The notes under the pieces are model-generated. The model saw only the letters and a list, made by a program, of their open reading frames with translations, was not told the DNA's origin and searched no databases. A stretch of 6,627 bases of DNA from an uncultured Pseudomonadota bacterium (lineage in GTDB: Bacteria; Pseudomonadota; Alphaproteobacteria; RF32; CAG-239): assembly GCA_902767055.1 (NCBI GenBank), contig CACXFX010000175.1, positions 1 through 6,627 of the forward strand. Direction: 5' to 3'. Below are positions 5,869 to 6,627 of this stretch, piece after piece. A program made the translations under genes and the position numbers. Each line of letters begins with the position of its first letter. The stretch's first letter is position 1.

Positions 5869-6119
5869 TAGGTAAAAAAGATGACTTTTTTATTGAGCAC
5901 CGGGATAGGTGCGGGGCTTTTAAAGAGCTTATTTATGTAACGCAGTGATGGATAACACTGTTTTTTCAGTGCTATTTTTTTAAATAGCGATTTATCCCCG
6001 AGATTTGAAGTCGGGGTGCCGATGGCGAATGTTCAAGGATTTGTCCTAAAGGCTATCGGAGTCATTTCGTTACATATGATTCTTTAACTCCCCGTCGCTC
6101 ACTCATGGTGCGGCTTTTT
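5869..6119 (+). ncRNA. Structured leader RNA, copy B (unrecognised family)
   Basis: The stems occur in the same order as in copy A (1292-1042). P0 is TAAAAAAG/CTTTTTTA (5873-5880 with 5885-5892). A local GCACC/GGTGC hairpin follows (5897-5901 with 5908-5912). P1 is a 9-bp closing stem (5934-5942 with 6068-6076). P2 is CAGTG/CACTG (5943-5947 with 5956-5960). P3 is GCTATTT/AAATAGC (5971-5977 with 5982-5988). P4 is CCCCGA/TCGGGG (5996-6001 with 6011-6016). P5 is CCGATGGC/GCTATCGG (6019-6026 with 6052-6059), capped by AGGA/TCCT (6036-6039 with 6044-6047). Shared unpaired sequence includes GGATAA, GAATGTTCA and AGTCAT. The LRR start codon is 25 bases after the final T-tract. The element is probably a cis-acting regulator; a separate small RNA is possible. 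Confidence 0.74.
6094..6119 (+). terminator. Terminator-like hairpin at the end of leader B
   Basis: GTCG-CT-CAC (6094-6102) can pair with GTG-CGGC (6108-6114) with a 2-nt bulge, and T5 follows (6115-6119). The stem is modest, which suits conditional or partial termination. The conserved TTAACTCCCCG just before it (6084-6094) is shared with leader A. Confidence 0.5.
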
Positions 6120-6144
6120 AGTAACGTTAATATGGAGAAAAGAT

Positions 6145-6627
6145 ATGAATAAAATGGTGTTTATTTTGTGTGGCGTTTTAAGTTTTAAGGCTTTTGCCGA
6201 TTGTGATACTCAAAATTGTATCTGGCAATGCGGTGAGCATTGTACGGCAATATTTGATAAAAATTCAAATGTTTTGAATGTTAAAGGTTATGGGGCAATT
6301 TATAATTACGATAATTATGATCATATTAAGTCAGGCCGCGGTCTGGCGCCTTGGCGTGATTATGCCGGAGATATAACAAAAGTTGTTTTTGAAAACGAAT
6401 CGGACAGTTTAAAATTAACATCCGTCGGTGATTATGCTTTTGCTCATATGACAACTAAAGAAATTGTTTTATCGGAAGGTATTCAATCAACAGGATACGG
6501 CTCCTTTTATGCTAACACAAGTTTAGAAAAAATGAATATCCCGACAACACTTGAAACGATTGGTTCTTGGACTTATAGCGGCTCACAAATTTCTGAAATC
6601 AATATACCGGAAACAGTTAAAAATATC
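6145..6627 (+). CDS. Secreted BspA-type LRR protein, 3' end beyond window
   Basis: The first 161 codons are present and the frame is still open at the window edge. The start ATG follows GGAGAAAAG with about 7 bases of spacing. A signal peptide covers residues 1-18 (MNKMVFILCG...FKAFA). It is followed by a cysteine-rich stretch (C20, C25, C29, C33), a short strand module ending in LAPWRDY, and LRR_5-like repeats (VGDYAF, NIPTTLETIGSWTYSG, EINIPETVKNI). The APWR module and repeat spacing match the protein at 46-927, so the two are paralogues, although sequence similarity is limited outside these motifs. It is predicted to be secreted or surface-exposed; the ligand is unknown. The leader at 5869-6119 is probably part of its mRNA. 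Confidence 0.85.
   Translation, partial: MNKMVFILCGVLSFKAFADCDTQNCIWQCGEHCTAIFDKNSNVLNVKGYGAIYNYDNYDHIKSGRGLAPWRDYAGDITKVVFENESDSLKLTSVGDYAFAHMTTKEIVLSEGIQSTGYGSFYANTSLEKMNIPTTLETIGSWTYSGSQISEINIPETVKNI

Noticed and set aside
1020..6120. Invertible segment or composite transposon formed by the two inverted leader copies
   Set aside because: The copies differ too much in sequence, with compensatory changes, and there is no transposase, recombinase or target-site duplication.

Overview
The window looks like part of an AT-rich genome of an uncultured, probably host- or gut-associated alphaproteobacterium. The evidence is the recO-parC pair, which is a common alphaproteobacterial gene order; the RecO C-terminal motif (CAATG, then VSPKSGRAV); and the ParC C-terminal half, which resembles alphaproteobacterial ParC. 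Two secreted BspA-type leucine-rich-repeat (LRR) proteins, of a kind abundant in gut bacteria, flank the housekeeping genes. Lineage is inferred from memory of these families, not from a search.

Layout. On the minus strand, 46-927 encodes a complete secreted LRR protein, and 928-1299 is its long upstream region. Next on the minus strand is a TrmN6/YfiC-type tRNA methyltransferase (1325-2065). A divergent promoter region (2066-2193) separates it from a plus-strand run of recO (2194-2922), parC (2924-5146, one base after recO) and lolA (5182-5784). A strong hairpin terminator follows lolA. A second long leader (about 5869-6144) then precedes another secreted LRR gene (6145 to the window end, incomplete).

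The most interesting element is the pair of leaders. The upstream regions of the two LRR genes, on opposite strands, are recognisably the same element. Each has a good sigma70-type promoter (TTGACA, 17-bp spacer, AT-rich -10 box), a hairpin within a few bases of the predicted transcript start, a multi-hairpin domain closed by a 9-bp stem, and an imperfect GC hairpin followed by a T-tract. The closing stem is 9 bp in both copies although seven of its nine pairs differ, all by compensatory change. Two further stems also show compensatory changes. This points to a selected RNA structure of about 250 nt, either a cis-regulatory leader (riboswitch- or attenuator-like) or a separately terminated small RNA associated with LRR surface-protein genes. 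I do not recognise it as a known RNA class.

The housekeeping genes act in tRNA modification (trmN6), RecFOR recombinational repair (recO), chromosome decatenation (parC) and lipoprotein transport to the outer membrane (lolA). The two LRR proteins are predicted to be exported and probably contact other cells or host material.
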